DNA of 64,000 nt from Hermatobates lingyangjiaoensis (GCA_026182355.1 JAPFBL010000003.1:3466001-3530000); one strand, 5' to 3'. Positions 33,571 through 45,493 are shown, numbered from the stretch's first letter. The notes: generated by a model from the letters alone, not told the origin. Translations and numbers: made by a program.

Positions 33571-36500
33571 CGAAAAAGTCTTTAAGTTATAATGTATAAG
33601 AATATATGCTAGAGACACTTTCAGCCTATTAAAATTTGATCATCTAATTTTTTACGCTATATATTTAATGGCTTTGTTTTTTTTATACATAGATACGTAG
33701 TACTATATTACTAATGCAGTTACAGTAATTATTGGATTAGTGAATTAATTTAGAATATTCATAATTCTTAATATCAGATCCTCATAAAATAATATAAACT
33801 TATGTATAAATAACGTTAAATAGATTGCAAAAATGAATACACTTACCTAAAGTAAGTAATTTATTTTGTTTGCAATACTTCTGTTTTCCTTTTGTTTCAA
33901 AATATATCTCCATTTCCATCTAATTCTTAAAAAAAATAATTGCACTTCCGTAAAGCTGCAGAAATTACCTTTAAAGTTACTCGTTGTAGAAAATTGTAAC
34001 ATATTTAGCAGTTTACATGTATTTTTTTATTCTTAAGATATATGACTCAAGATTTTAGAAAAATTCAACAAACGTTGTTTGAACACGTGTAATTCGATGT
34101 GTTGAAATATGTTAATTTATTTAAACTAAGTATTAATATGAAAAATATTTAGCTTATTTTATTTTAGTTAAATTAATTTTTGGTTTGTTTTGACAAAAGA
34201 GTATATTAAAGTGTAATTATACATTTCATTATGGCTGGTACAATACTTCTAGTTGTAATGCAGTAATTAATTATTGCAAGTAATTATTCCTGAATGTGAC
34301 AGTTTTACTCATATTAAAGTTGGGTGTAGTATTGCAAATATTCTCTTTAGTGTTTCCATAACTATCAAGAGAACAAACATACTGACTAATTAAGAGGTTA
34401 GTTTTTATTTTATTTTTAAAGTACAAGTATTTTATTTTTTGTAATTTTATGTAATTAATATGGTTACATTTTTGTAAAAGCATTCCGTAAACTGATAGTT
34501 TGCGATAAGTGAAAATATAATTCAAGTAAGGAAAATACAAAATAGCCATTTCAAAATGCTACAATAAAAGTGGGATGTTGAGAAACCTCAGTTAATTCTG
34601 ACCCTGGGAAAATTATGAATTTTTGTGTGTGATTTGTTAAATCGGTTCCCATGAAATCTGACTGTGAGATTGTGATTGATTACTTGATGGTATTACCTTA
34701 ATTAATTTAGTTCAAAGATATGTTGATTATATGTTTATGTAAGGTGGCAGTTTATTTAGTGTGATTTTGATCTGGATAGGACCAGGTAGCACAATTCAAT
34801 GGTAGAAGTATATTGTTGAAGAGTTTATATAGTGGGATCCTATTTATAATAACTTTAATTAGTCAATTATTCATGAATAATTATTTTGTAAATGTTACAA
34901 CAATTTTTAATTAAGTAAACAAACAATTTTAATTTTTAATTGGAGCCGCACTTAACTTCTAGAAGATTTGGTTCACCGTCAGTGTTAATATTTCTGTTGA
35001 ACTTTTTGCGCCTTCTTCACACTATTCCGTTGCCTTTAACTTGAAAATTGCTGATTATGACGAAAAATGTATTAATTGAAGTGATCATGGGTGAGTTTGA
35101 TATATGTTTACTTGAAATAATTAAAAAGCTTATTTATTAATTTATTTTTTAGTGATGAGGGAAATTATATATATTACATTTGCAAAAGTTTTATTTGCCT
35201 TATGTTACAATAATATAGTTTGGAATCTTTATAAACATGAAATTCTTAATTCTAAAGTTCTTAAGATATAAATTATAACATTTTTAATGTACAAATCCTT
35301 ACTTTCATAAGATGCAAATTCTAAGATATAAGTATTTTTAAAATCTTATGGTGTTTTTGGTTTAGCATTCTGTTTTCAATGAATAAGGGTTTACTTTATA
35401 AAATAAAACGTAATTTGACTTTATAATACTCATAAAAAGAATACTAATCAATGCGTTAGATCTAATGATATGAGTATGAGTGTCATGTGTTTTGGCGTCT
35501 TTTAGTGAAATAAATTTTTTTTCTTTTCCTGATAAGTGACTAGTACAATATGAATGGACGCTTATGTGTTTCATCGAAATGACACATTTAATTTAGACAG
35601 TAGCATTATGTTACAATCCCTATTAGCGAAATAGTTTCAACAGTTTTTGGGTAATAATCGGCGTGGTAGAATATACCCAACCTTTATTTTTTCGTTATTA
35701 AAGAAAACATACAAGGGTTATCATGAAGGGACAAGAAATGGATCATTCCCTTGAGAGTTTTTATTAGGGTTAAATGTATGTTGACTCACGCTATATAACT
35801 TATACTAACAGAAGTAATTGGATCTGTTGAAGTCTGAAGAGATTTTGTTCAATCAATGAAATTGTAGCTGTCTGCATTACTTAGAATAAAGATAATTATT
35901 AATTATATAGAAATGTCAGAAAAGTTCTAGAAATTTAAGCACTTTAAAGTCCTGCCATGAAAAAAAAATTGGAATAATTGAACATTTCCCTAACAATTTA
36001 GAAAGAAAAAATAATTTTAGTTGGAACATTTAGTTTGTATAATATTAGATATAGTTGTATACTCGTAATTGATATGTGATCTGTGTTAATTCCTATTGAA
36101 AGATTGTAGAGTCTCTCTGGTTAAACGCGTGACATCCAATGTCTTAGTTGACACGCGCTGGGAGACATTAAAAAGTCGACTAAGTAGGTATCGGTAATTA
36201 AGTTATCGACTAAATTACGGCATGGAGCTTGTTATTTACATTATCCTTTTAACTAAAGGCAGCCTGTCCCCATCACATATATTCTACTGTATTTGTTTTC
36301 TTTTTCTTGAAAGTAGATTTGTTCTCTTCTATTTTCACTGTTTAAATGAATTGTATTACCTTACGCCAGCGATTTTCTAGTTTCTATGGTTTAGCAACTT
36401 GCTCAGGGCTACATCAAATAAATTTTATTAAGTGTTAGAAATTCATGTGTAACATGAATGGAACATAGATATTGCTTTTTGATGTAAACATTATTACCCA

Positions 36501-37200
36501 GGTATGCCATTCTAATTACATCATTGTTTGTATTGTTTGCTATTTAATCAGTTTGATTATGAGATGTACCATGGATACCAGATAAAAATGTTTATTTTAA
36601 AAAAAAAGTAATATTCATGTTATATTCCTGATACACTAATACATTTTTGTGTAGTTCTTATTTTCCTTTTAACAATTGCTCAAAATTACTGATTTTTTAT
36701 GGCAGTTTTCGTAAATGATTTATATAAAAAGAAGGAATCAATATTAGAGGGTAGCTGAGAAAAGTTATTTGTTTCTTCAATTCAATCTTTGAGTAAGTGA
36801 AACTAAGTGCATTTGATTGAAGCCTATTTGTAGATATTGTTAAGTTACAGAATTTTTAATATAATGAATCATTCCTGAGACTTCATTCTAATAATTTCAA
36901 TATTATTAATAACATTTCTAACCTTATATTCAATACTGTTCATGGGCTTTCATAGTGTTGATTTTCAATAAATTAAAATGTGAATTAGTGTTATTCAGCT
37001 TGTTATATTAAAAGTTAAAGTGTTGCAGAAAATAAATACCGATCTATTTTTGTTATTCTTGAAAGAAGGAGAACGAATAAATTACTGAAAAACAATTTTT
37101 TATTCTGTAGAATAAAAATAAAATTTGTTAAATAAAAAAAGTGAATATTTTTTTGGTTATTATGTATAGATGTGAGGAAAGTGACAAAGTCATTATTAAT
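33571..37200. other. AT-rich non-coding
   Basis: Very AT-rich over 3.6 kb, with no exon, RNA gene or recognisable element. It separates GAK from the minus-strand gene or lies in a long GAK intron. Confidence 0.45.
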
Positions 37201-37229
37201 CTACTAATAATAATGATATTAATTTATAA

Positions 37230-37423
37230 TTAAAATGGCATCATTGAAAATAAATTTTGAAACATGTTTCGTATATTTTTGCCTATGTCGTCGATTGTTT
37301 GTTTGACAGAATTCATTATGCTTTCCACTTCTTCTGAGTTGACGTTACTTGACACATAACTTCCGTAATAGTTCATTGAATAGCCGTTATTAGGGTAGAT
37401 TGTCAAAGTGAATCCATCCAAAC
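37230..37423 (-). CDS. last exon of an unrecognised minus-strand gene
   Basis: On the minus strand a TTGGTTACAG acceptor precedes GT-TTG-GAT, and the exon runs to a TAA stop at 37232-37230. It encodes (G)LDGFTLTIYPNNGYSMNYYG, then SYVSSNVNSEEVESIMNSVK and DDIGKNIRNMFQNLFSMMPF. The end looks like an amphipathic helix with hydrophobic C-terminal residues. An AATAAA-like signal lies about 130 bases downstream. The start phase (2 bases to complete a codon) fits the donor of the exon at 41815-42022. No family recognised. Confidence 0.6.
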
Positions 37424-37799
37424 CTGTAACCAAATTGCATAAATTTAGGATATGTTTTTCTATGTTTGCTACATTTTTATGGCCTATATTATTTATAAAC
37501 CTAGATACTTCAATGGAGAATGGTTGTTATGTCGAACACCCACAGTGTGTAAGATTTACGACTCTACATACAGACAGTGAGTAAGTGAGTGAAAGAGAGA
37601 GAGAAAGAAAGAGTTTGTACACTGGTGAGTTTGTGGTAACATCTACTATAAGCTCAACCTTAGTCGACAGGATGCTGATCCAGCCTATGTTCCCATGTTG
37701 TTTGTGGTACCAATAGTGTTTGTAGACTTGAGGTTGAGACTGAATTGACTCATCCGGTCACTGGTCTTGCACCAATAATGATTTCAATTATTCCCTGAC

Positions 37800-39545
37800 A
37801 AATTAACTTCCCCGTACTCTATTACTTCATCATACCCTTGAAAGGAGACTAGGGTTGGTGTGGAGACAATAACTCCGAAAGCATAGGGATACTCAATCAC
37901 TGTCCACCCGTATCCTTGAGAGGAGGCTAGGGTTGGTGTGGAGACGATAACTCCGAAATAATCGGGATACTCAATCACTGTTCACCCGTACCCTTGAAAG
38001 GAGGCTAGGGTTGGTGTGGAGACGATAACTCCGAAATAATCGGGATACTCAATCACTGTCCACCTTACCCTTGAAAGGAGGCTAGGGTTGGTGTGGAGAC
38101 GATAACTCCGAAAAGCATCGGATACTCAATCACTGTCCACCTACTCTTGAAAGGAGGCTAGGGTTGGTGTGGAGACGATAACTCCGAAAGCATAGGGAAC
38201 ATCAATCACTGTCCACCCTACCCTTGAGGGAGGCTAGGGTTGGTGTGGAGACGATAACTCCGAAACATCGGGATACTCAATCACTGTCCACCCGTACCCT
38301 TGAAAGGAGGCTAGGGTTGGTGTGGAGACGATAACTCCGAAAGCATCGGGATACTCAATCACTGTCCACCCTACCCTTGAAAGGAGGCTAGGGTTGGTGT
38401 GGAGACGATAACTCCGAAACATCAGGACACTCAAGCACTGTCCACCTACCCTTGAAAGGAGGCTAGGGTTGGTGTGGAGACGATAACTCCGAAAGCATCG
38501 GGACACTCAATCACTGTCCACCCTACCCTTGAAAGGAGGCTAGGGTTGGTGTGGAGACGATAACTCCGAAACATCGGGACACTCAAGCACTGTCCACCCT
38601 ACCCTTGGAGGGAGGCTAGGGTTGGTGTGGAGACGATAACTCCGAAAACATCGGGATACTCAATCACTGTCCACCCTACCCTTGAAAGGAGGCTAGGGTT
38701 GGTGTGGAGACGATAACTCCGAAATAATCGGGATACTCAATCACTGTCCACCTTACCCTTGGAGGGAGGCTAGGGTTGGTGTGGAGACGATAACTCCGAA
38801 AGCATAGGGATACTCAATCACTGTCCACCCTACCCTTGAAAGGAGGCTAGGGTTGGTGTGGAGACGATAACTCCGAAATAATCGGGATACTCAATCACTG
38901 TCCACCTTACCCTTGAAAGGAGGCTAGGGTTGGTGTGGAGACGATAACTCCGAAATAATCGGGATACTCAATCACTGTCCACCTTACCCTTGAAAGGAGG
39001 CTAGGGTTGTTGTGGAGACGATAACTCCGAAAGCATCGGAACAGTCAATCACTGTCCACCCTATCATTGGAGGGAGGCTAGGGTTGGTGTGGAGACGATA
39101 ACTCCGAAAGCATAGGGATACTCAATCACTGTCCACCCTACCCTTGAAAGGAGGCTAGGGTTGGTGTGGAGACGATAACTCCGAAATAATCGGGATACTC
39201 AATCACTGTCCACCTTACCCTTGAAAGGAGGCTAGGGTTGGTGTGGAGACGATAACTCCGAAATAATCGGGATACTCAATCACTGTCCACCTTACCCTTG
39301 AAAGGAGGCTAGGGTTGTTGTGGAGACGATAACTCCGAAAGCATCGGAACAGTCAATCACTGTCCACCCTATCATTGGAGGGAGGCTAGGGTTGGTGTGG
39401 AGACGATAACTCCGAAAGCATCGGAACAGTCAATCACTGTCCACCCTATCATTGGAGGGAGGCTAGGGTTGGTGTGGAGACGATAACTCCGAAAGCATCG
39501 GGACACTCAATCACTCGCCACCCTACCCTTGGAGGGAGGCTAGTG
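37800..39545. repeat. 76-77-bp minisatellite, about 23 units, with higher-order repeat
   Basis: Units share AGGCTAGGGTTGGTGTGGAG, ACGATAACTCCGAAA and ACTCAATCACTGTCCACC. Lengths alternate between 75 and 78 bp through small indels (AGCATCGGG, AATAATCGGG or ACATCGGG variants). A four-unit block of about 308 bp (about 38768-39075) is repeated immediately (about 39076-39385), marked by the TTGTTGTGG, ATCGGAACAGT and CCTATCATTGG variants. The last unit breaks off at GTGTTGGAGAGCG. It lies inside the intron of the minus-strand gene. Unit lengths are not multiples of three, so it is not coding. Confidence 0.95.
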
Positions 39546-41611
39546 TTGGAGAGCGAGTGCGTGTCCCGATTATTTGGAAGTCTATTCACTCTAAGGATTA
39601 GAGATGGCGGAACCTATCCAATGGCAGAGGTCAACCTTGTTTGTTAGCCGGATGGTTAGATTCGATTCGGTGGCCAGAGAGGAGATTTAAGATAGGTGGA
39701 ATTGAAGAGGTTTAGTTCTTATAACAGAAGAGCCACGTATCACTTTTGCCACCTAAGGGAGAATGGAGGCGGTTAGACCTTTAACCGCCATAGTTAGACC
39801 TTACCTATACCAAATAGAACCTAATCGGATTTAGGTCATGAGTCATTATGCCCATTATCGACTAACTACCAAGGCGCTGTACTAAATTAAGGGAATCGGA
39901 TACTTATCTCCGTAACCGAGGCAAAGGTGTGCTCTTATCGAATAAGTCACTAACGGTGTCTTTTTTCGCATTAAATAAATGTGAAAATGTGGTACTTGGA
40001 GTTGTTTTTGAATTAGCATTATATGCGAGTCGGCCTTGAGTCTTGACAGGTATATCTCAGTATTGTCGAGAGTGACAGTTTATTAGCTTACTCTTTGTTT
40101 TTAGCGTGTCCATTATATAGTCGCCTTAGTCACCATTCAGTTATCTTTTATAAATATTTACAACCTTTCCCCTATTCATTGCTCATATGGTTAGAGTAGT
40201 ATCCCCAAACAGTGTTGTTTCGCGTAAAAGATCAAGTGATATTGTTTAAAGGCGAAGTCATTTTTTTTATGGGCAAGTTTAACTTCTATTAGATTTTTCT
40301 TTCCTAAGTTCTTTTACAAAGTGTAAGTGATTCTTGATTGACAATAATGTTTTACAGATCTTAAAAATGGATAATATGACTAAGCAGAGCTAAACAAAAG
40401 TTTTGCCAGAATTTTGTATTCCTTAAATCGCAAGTTTGAGAAACAACATTTAACTATACAATAACATTGGGATAAATCAAATTATGATTTTCTCTTATGT
40501 TTGTTTGCTGTTCTTTTTTTTTTATATAACAAGTAATACCTACTATTTATGTCTGATTTAAATATACTTACCACAAACTAGTGTAGTACTTAAAACGGTC
40601 ATTTATTTTAGACAAACATTTTTCAACATTATTGTACAATTGGAAAGTTGTATGTGACAACTGCTTAGTAGTAGGCATCTAATATGTATAACGGTATAAC
40701 TCCTATTCTAAGTAATAAAATGAAATTCTACGATTAAAATGTATTATTTGTTGTAGAAGGGATAAATTGATTGGACATCAATGAGGCCCTGATCATTCCC
40801 GGACTAGAGGAGTGATAGCCCTCGTGGCAATGTTAAACACACACCCTGACATGTATTCACTCCAGGAGTGCTCGATTATAACGTTCACGTATGGGACAAG
40901 TACTATATTGCTTAGTTAATGGAATCAGAAATAGTTAACTTCCTCTAACTGCAATACTGAATCACTTATTATGGATAACACATATTCTAGTGAGATGAAA
41001 TTTAACCGGGGAATAGAACAGCTTATATGGTAAACTATAAGACAGCTAAGACGAAATCAAGTTAAAAAACCTTTAAACAGTACAATTACAAAAAGTCAGA
41101 CTTTCAAGTTTCTCAATATTGAAATTACTTAAAGAATAGTAGTAAAATAAATAGGCACCAACCGTTGAGTAGAGAGATCTTCTCACAGCTGAAGATGAAG
41201 AAACCCAAGTACATGTATCAGAGAGGTTCAAGAAAAACCTGACTGACTGTCTATTTTAATAGTAGAAGCAAAAAATAGAGAACAGTAATTTCAAGCTTAT
41301 ATCACTGATTTTGCAAAAATTAATAGCTATGAAAGTTGCTTGTAAAGCAGAAACAGGTGACAGTGTATTTTGTTTTCGATTGAATGAAAACTTGCATTGT
41401 ACATCTAATGTGTGGGTAAGCTGCAAAGGGACTGGACTATAGCGGAGAGAAGGGGGAGCTGTAATGGTACTGCTTACTAGAACAGTGAACTATAATCCGC
41501 AACGTATTCACTTCAAAACCGTGAACAGGCACCATTGATGTGACTAAAACTGGGTAGAACTCGAAATATCACACAAAATGAATTACCTAATTGATTTTAC
41601 TTTCCTTTATA
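39546..41611. other. intron of minus-strand gene
   Basis: A GC-richer block (39546-39960) follows the minisatellite. A segment at 40971-41122 is a diverged direct copy of 41612-41757. No exon seen. Confidence 0.45.
40971..41122. repeat. direct duplication, copy 1
   Basis: About 150 bp similar to 41612-41757, with shared AGATGAAATTTAAC/AAATGAAATTTAAC, ATATGGTAAACT, ACAGCTAAGAC and CCTTTAAACAGTACAATTAC. Copy 2 lies just inside the intron, next to the donor of the 41815-42022 exon. Confidence 0.75.
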
Positions 41612-41757
41612 GATAACACGGGTTCTAGAAAAATGAAATTTAACTGGGGAGTAGATTAGCTCATATGGTAAACTGTAAAACAGCTAAGACAAAATCAAGT
41701 TGAAAAAACCTTTAAACAGTACAATTACACAAAGACAAACTTTCTAGTTTCTATTAA
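41612..41757. repeat. direct duplication, copy 2
   Basis: Partner of 40971-41122. About 85% of visible positions match. Confidence 0.75.
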
Positions 41758-41814
41758 TGAAACAGCCTACTGGAATGAAATTACTCGTGCAATATCTAGA
41801 TTTGTGAGAGTAAC

Positions 41815-42022
41815 CTGGGAATCCCTTATAGATGGTGTGGCCATTTCCTTGAGTGATGTTGGTGGCTGAAGTCAGAGGCACTTCCTGGCCGTCCACAGTC
41901 AGCCTAGGCTCGGGAGTCATTGTAAACGTAAACCTGTGATTGCCCATCCATATGGTGTTCATACTCACTGATGACAACTCTGAAAATGACCTCTCGGCGG
42001 CTCTGCTTGTGCATCCTGCTAC
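41815..42022 (-). CDS. penultimate exon of an unrecognised minus-strand gene
   Basis: On the minus strand, GATTTTGCAG precedes GTA-GCA and the exon ends ATTCCCAG before GTTACT, leaving one base (G) that completes a Gly codon with the exon at 37423. It encodes 69 residues: VAGCTSRAAERSFSELSSVS, MNTIWMGNHRFTFTMTPEPR, LTVDGQEVPLTSATNITQGN, GHTIYKGFP. NIT is a possible N-glycosylation site. The DGQEVPLT and GNGHTIYKG stretches look like a beta-rich extracellular or luminal protein. The exon is far more GC-rich than its surroundings. No family recognised. Confidence 0.65.
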
Positions 42023-42540
42023 CTGCAAAATCATCCTTCATCAGTCAATGAGCATTCCATCACTAATCAATAACAAACTTGTCACTTTTATTTACTCTAC
42101 AGGAGATGGTTGATAATCATGTATCAAAAACAAACAGGTGACAGGATTCTACACAGACTTGAGGGACCGAACTTTGCACTACTTGCTTAGTATGAGTTAT
42201 TGAGGATTTATGTAGTGAATAGTTTCTCATTAGTCCAATGCCAACATCGTGTTTTTTTTACGATGTTTATGGAGTACAAAACAGCAAAACTGTTTTAATA
42301 ATGGGTACGAGTCATAATCACTTTTTATATATAGTTGAGAGATATATAACAAAGCAATAATTAAACAGGTAATGATTAATTAAAAGACGGGAAGAAAAAT
42401 CCAAGGATTATGAATGATAAGAATAGAATATTGAAAAATAATCTTAAATGAATTAGGTAATGCATAAATCTTAATTACAAAGTATGTGAATACAAAATAA
42501 TTATTTAAAGTTACAAACAATATGGAAAAAAGAAAAATAA
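42023..42540. other. AT-rich, upstream intron of the minus-strand gene
   Basis: No further exon on the minus strand is supported up to the PLE remnant. Confidence 0.4.
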
Positions 42541-42559
42541 CTAATGGTTTAACTTGAGA

Positions 42560-42800
42560 ATATGTATAAGCTTTCTATGAGGGACCGAAGGTTAGCTTCT
42601 TCAGAAGCCGTAAGAGGTGATTGTCTACTGTGATGGGGCAGCTTTTTAAAGCCAGAACTTAGAAGCAGTCATTGAAGTTGAGGCTGTGAGATTTGGCTAG
42701 GATGACAAGATAGTTGTTAAACCCGCACATACAAGTGTTGTCATCACACTGGCACATGTCAAGTGGTAAACACAGTTGCTAGAGTCGTGTGAGAGGATTC
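42560..42800 (-). pseudogene. decayed PLE GIY-YIG tail
   Basis: Across frames on the minus strand: NCVYHLTCA, then SHSLNFNDCF, then HLLRLLKKLTFGPS. These parallel NCVYRLDCT, SHGLDFNHCF and the SPP-type end of the 1064-1690 PLE in the same order. Many indels. A fourth copy of that family. Confidence 0.55.
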
Positions 42801-43426
42801 CTAATAAGGTATTTATTATGACCGAAAATTAAGTGATTATAGAACTTTATTTACTTTACCGTTGCCCTTTTGTTTACTCTGAGTAATTGTGTTTCACTCA
42901 GAGTAAACAATGAGTGGGTAAGCAGCCTCAGTGTCGACAGCGTTGCATACCACTGCAGTTGTGTCGTATTCAGTGTACGAGGAAATTCATTCTTTATAAA
43001 TACCTTATCAATCCTTATTCCTTTATCTCTAATCACTGTATTTTCAGCTTAAACTGCACCTAGTGTCATGCTGCCTTGTGGGTTTAGCGACTACCATGTT
43101 ACAACTTCATGTGAATTCCATTTATTGAATAGTCAAGGCCCTTGTTAGTCTTCGCAGTAGCCTTCCCGTTGTCATTCAAGCCAGTTTTCACAACCTCAAC
43201 ATGCTTTAACTTAAAACCGGTAGTTTTTGTATTAATTTAGTTGTTTTTTTTTATTAAATATTATTCAGTTTTACTTTACTATAATTAAAGTATAGTGATC
43301 ATGAAAAAAATGAATATCGAATTTCGACGGATTTAATGTTTCGACATTTCCAAAGTCCATTTTGAGGGTTTTTCGATAAAGTCTCTGTATGTGGCTGTTT
43401 GTATCCAAAATTTTGTGGGAACGTTA
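42801..43426. other. non-coding, including short inverted repeat
   Basis: TTTACTCTGAGT (about 42872) and ACTCAGAGTAAAC (about 42896) form a 12-base hairpin around GTGTTTC-type sequence. No gene recognised. Confidence 0.5.
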
Positions 43427-43560
43427 CTGGCCAAACCGTTTGATGGATCAAATTCATATTGTGCCCAAAATGGGCTCTATAGTATAGCTGTGCTTCATTT
43501 TTTAGTGTAATATTGCATTATAGCAAAGTCACTGTATAAAATTTATTAATTAAAATAATA
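43427..43560 (+). repeat. dispersed repeat, copy 2
   Basis: Direct-orientation relative of 18057-18200. Confidence 0.5.
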
Positions 43561-43669
43561 AAAGTTTTTATATCTTAGAGTTATATGCAGTATTATTCTT
43601 ATGAACGTCTCAATCTCAGTAAGAAGTCAGAAAATTGACTATCGTTAGCAAGATTTCACAATAAACACC

Positions 43670-43890
43670 TTTATTGTGAAAGATTTCGCAACACACAGAG
43701 AAAGAGACACACTTACAAACTCAAATTTTTGGATGATCCTTCTTCAGGAGGAAATAGAATGGGCGACCAAGCACGCCGGAAACACAACAGCAGGAAACCG
43801 TCCCGGCAACCCTGCCGGGTCTTGGTCGCACATTCTATTTCCTCCTGAAGACGGATCATCCGAAAATTCGAGTTTGTAAATAAGTAAATC
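43670..43890. mobile_element. fold-back unit (CTGAAGACGGAT type)
   Basis: The arms 43713-43771 and 43824-43879 are reverse complements with few mismatches, around a GC-rich centre (GTCCCGGCAACCCTGCCGGG). The right arm carries CTGAAGA (43845-43851), extra C, stem GGA/TCC and GAAA (43862-43865). The left arm has lost the G of GAAA. Same family as 2985-3375, including GCGACCAAGCACGCCGGAAA. Confidence 0.65.
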
Positions 43891-43921
43891 ATTGATTGTT
43901 ATTTCACGTGTTTATGTGAAA

Positions 43922-43959
<38 letters not shown>
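43922..43959. repeat. (TA)n microsatellite
   Basis: TA tract directly before a solo PLE arm fragment. Confidence 0.9.
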
Positions 43960-43962
<3 letters not shown>

Positions 43963-44025
43963 CCTTGAAAAACTAGTGAAGAAAATGACATCAGCGAAAT
44001 ACGGTCAGCTGTTCAACGAAATATA
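43960..44025 (+). repeat. solo fragment of the 139-bp PLE arm between two TA tracts
   Basis: AACCTTGAAAAACTAGTGAA through TCAACGAAATA is identical to part of the right arm at 2690-2757. It begins and ends directly at TA tracts, with no other element sequence. Confidence 0.8.
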
Positions 44026-44039
44026 TATATATATATATA

Positions 44040-44230
44040 TAATACACGTTTCACGGTGAATCGCACACACAGAACTAAGGAACAAACACACTTAATGTTT
44101 CTAACTTTCGGTTGAACCGTCATCAGGAGAGTTGAGATAGGGACACCAGCGCACTTGTGAAGTGACGGTTGGAGACCAGTAAGTGTGTTTGTGATTCAAC
44201 GTGAAATGTTTCTTGTCCGTTTTCCTGTTT

Positions 44231-44235
<5 letters not shown>
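44040..44235. mobile_element. fold-back unit (CTGATGACGGTT type)
   Basis: Outer parts ACGTTTCACG...AAACACACTTA and TAAGTGTGTTTGTG...CGTGAAATGT are inverted relatives. The minus-strand motif at 44106-44126 reads CUGAUGA, extra C, stem GGU/ACC and GAAAG. It ends in a TA tract (44236-44263). A partial copy lies at 58518-58600. Confidence 0.6.
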
Positions 44236-44265
<30 letters not shown>

Positions 44266-44429
44266 ATGACCAAACCATCAGTTGGGTTTTTGACTCTGTC
44301 GAAGACCGCTTGTTACAATTGAAAGATCAGAGTCTTTTTTTTTCATTTCATACTGTCGTTTGATCATTGATTGTTATTTCACGTGTTTATTGTGACCTTT
44401 ATATATATATATATATATAACATACATAT

Positions 44430-44690
44430 ATCAGTCATTTGTCATGTATAACAAAGAAGGGAACGCTGCAAAACCTCACTTGCATATTTTGATGAATCGT
44501 CGTCAACAGGAGAGGAGATGTTATTCACTTGAAGATCAAATGAATCATATCCCTTCGTCATAGTTAGAGTAGAAGTGCTTCCACTTTTATTGCAACTATA
44601 TAGTGTGGTTTCGCTCTTCAAGTCAACCATATTTCTCCTGATGAAGACGATTCGTTGAAATACGGATGTGAGTTTTTACTTAAAAACCTA
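44430..44690. mobile_element. fold-back unit (CTGATGAAGACG type)
   Basis: The left, minus-strand motif (44478-44520) is decayed. The right motif is intact: CTGATGA (44638-44644), extra A, stem GACG/CGTT with one G-U pair, and GAAA (44657-44660). Both are followed by GTGAG-type tails. A TA tract lies at 44401-44420. Confidence 0.55.
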
Positions 44691-45470
44691 ACGGTTTTGC
44701 TTTTGTTTGATTTATTTATTCTACTGGGATCATTGCCGTTTTAATTTTATATACATATAAATATATATATATAATTTTTATTTATTTTCATATATAAAAA
44801 TCTTATGTATTGATTCGATAGTAATTTTTTCAACATTGTTTTAATTTTTGTGCCAGCTAAGATAGCTTTTGTATTATCTGCAGTTTGCAGATTACAGTTT
44901 TCTGTAATTATATGGTGCGGTTTGTCAAATGGATATCGAATTTTTTTTCACATATTGTTTTCGAGGATCATGCATATTGAAGTTACATGTTACAGTTAAT
45001 ATTACCATATTTCCACATTACGTCAGTCATTAGTATTATGTGATTTACACTAGTTAGTCGTTAAGGGAGTAAGTGTCATTATCTTTAATTGTTCGTGTTA
45101 TTTGTACACTGATTGTCCGATCGGTCCTTTCAGGAGTGACTAATGAATAACTTCTACAAGCACGGAAGGGTTTTCGTGCATGTATCACCAATGTTTTTTA
45201 AGAGTCATTCTAAATGCTAATTGGAGGACTAATCGATGTTGAGATGAGTGAGACGAGTTCTTGTCAATCACCTTCTTGGTCATTATCACTTTTTAGATAA
45301 CCTTGGAAATTGTTTTTCTGTTTAAGACGGACTGCTGTCAAATCGTCAATAACATTCTTAACACTCTATCTTCCTCTGATAGGTGTTCTCTAGGGGTAGA
45401 ATGCTTGTACCAGAAGTTGTTTTTGAGGCAGTCATGACCGAAGGTTTTTTGCGGGTCATGCATAACTCGA
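44691..45470. other. non-coding
   Basis: AT-rich, short TA tracts near 44750-44773. No gene recognised. Confidence 0.4.
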
Positions 45471-45474
45471 GCGC

Positions 45475-45493
45475 GCCGTCTCTCGGAGACGGC
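45475..45493. repeat. perfect 8-bp GC-rich hairpin before the satellite
   Basis: GCCGTCTC, loop TCG, GAGACGGC. It stands out in AT-rich DNA 60 bases before the 41-bp array and may be an end structure of the element carrying the array. Confidence 0.6.

Noticed and set aside
38234..38506. Open frame within the 76-77-bp minisatellite
   Set aside because: Unit length is not a multiple of three and the frame breaks at each indel, so it is a by-product of the repeat.
37800..39545. Array of regular repeats resembling a CRISPR array
   Set aside because: Units are contiguous 76-77-bp tandem copies without unique spacers, in an animal intron with no cas genes.
43960..44025. Independent small RNA gene between TA tracts
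   Set aside because: It is identical to part of the PLE arm at 2690-2757, so it is a fragment of that element.
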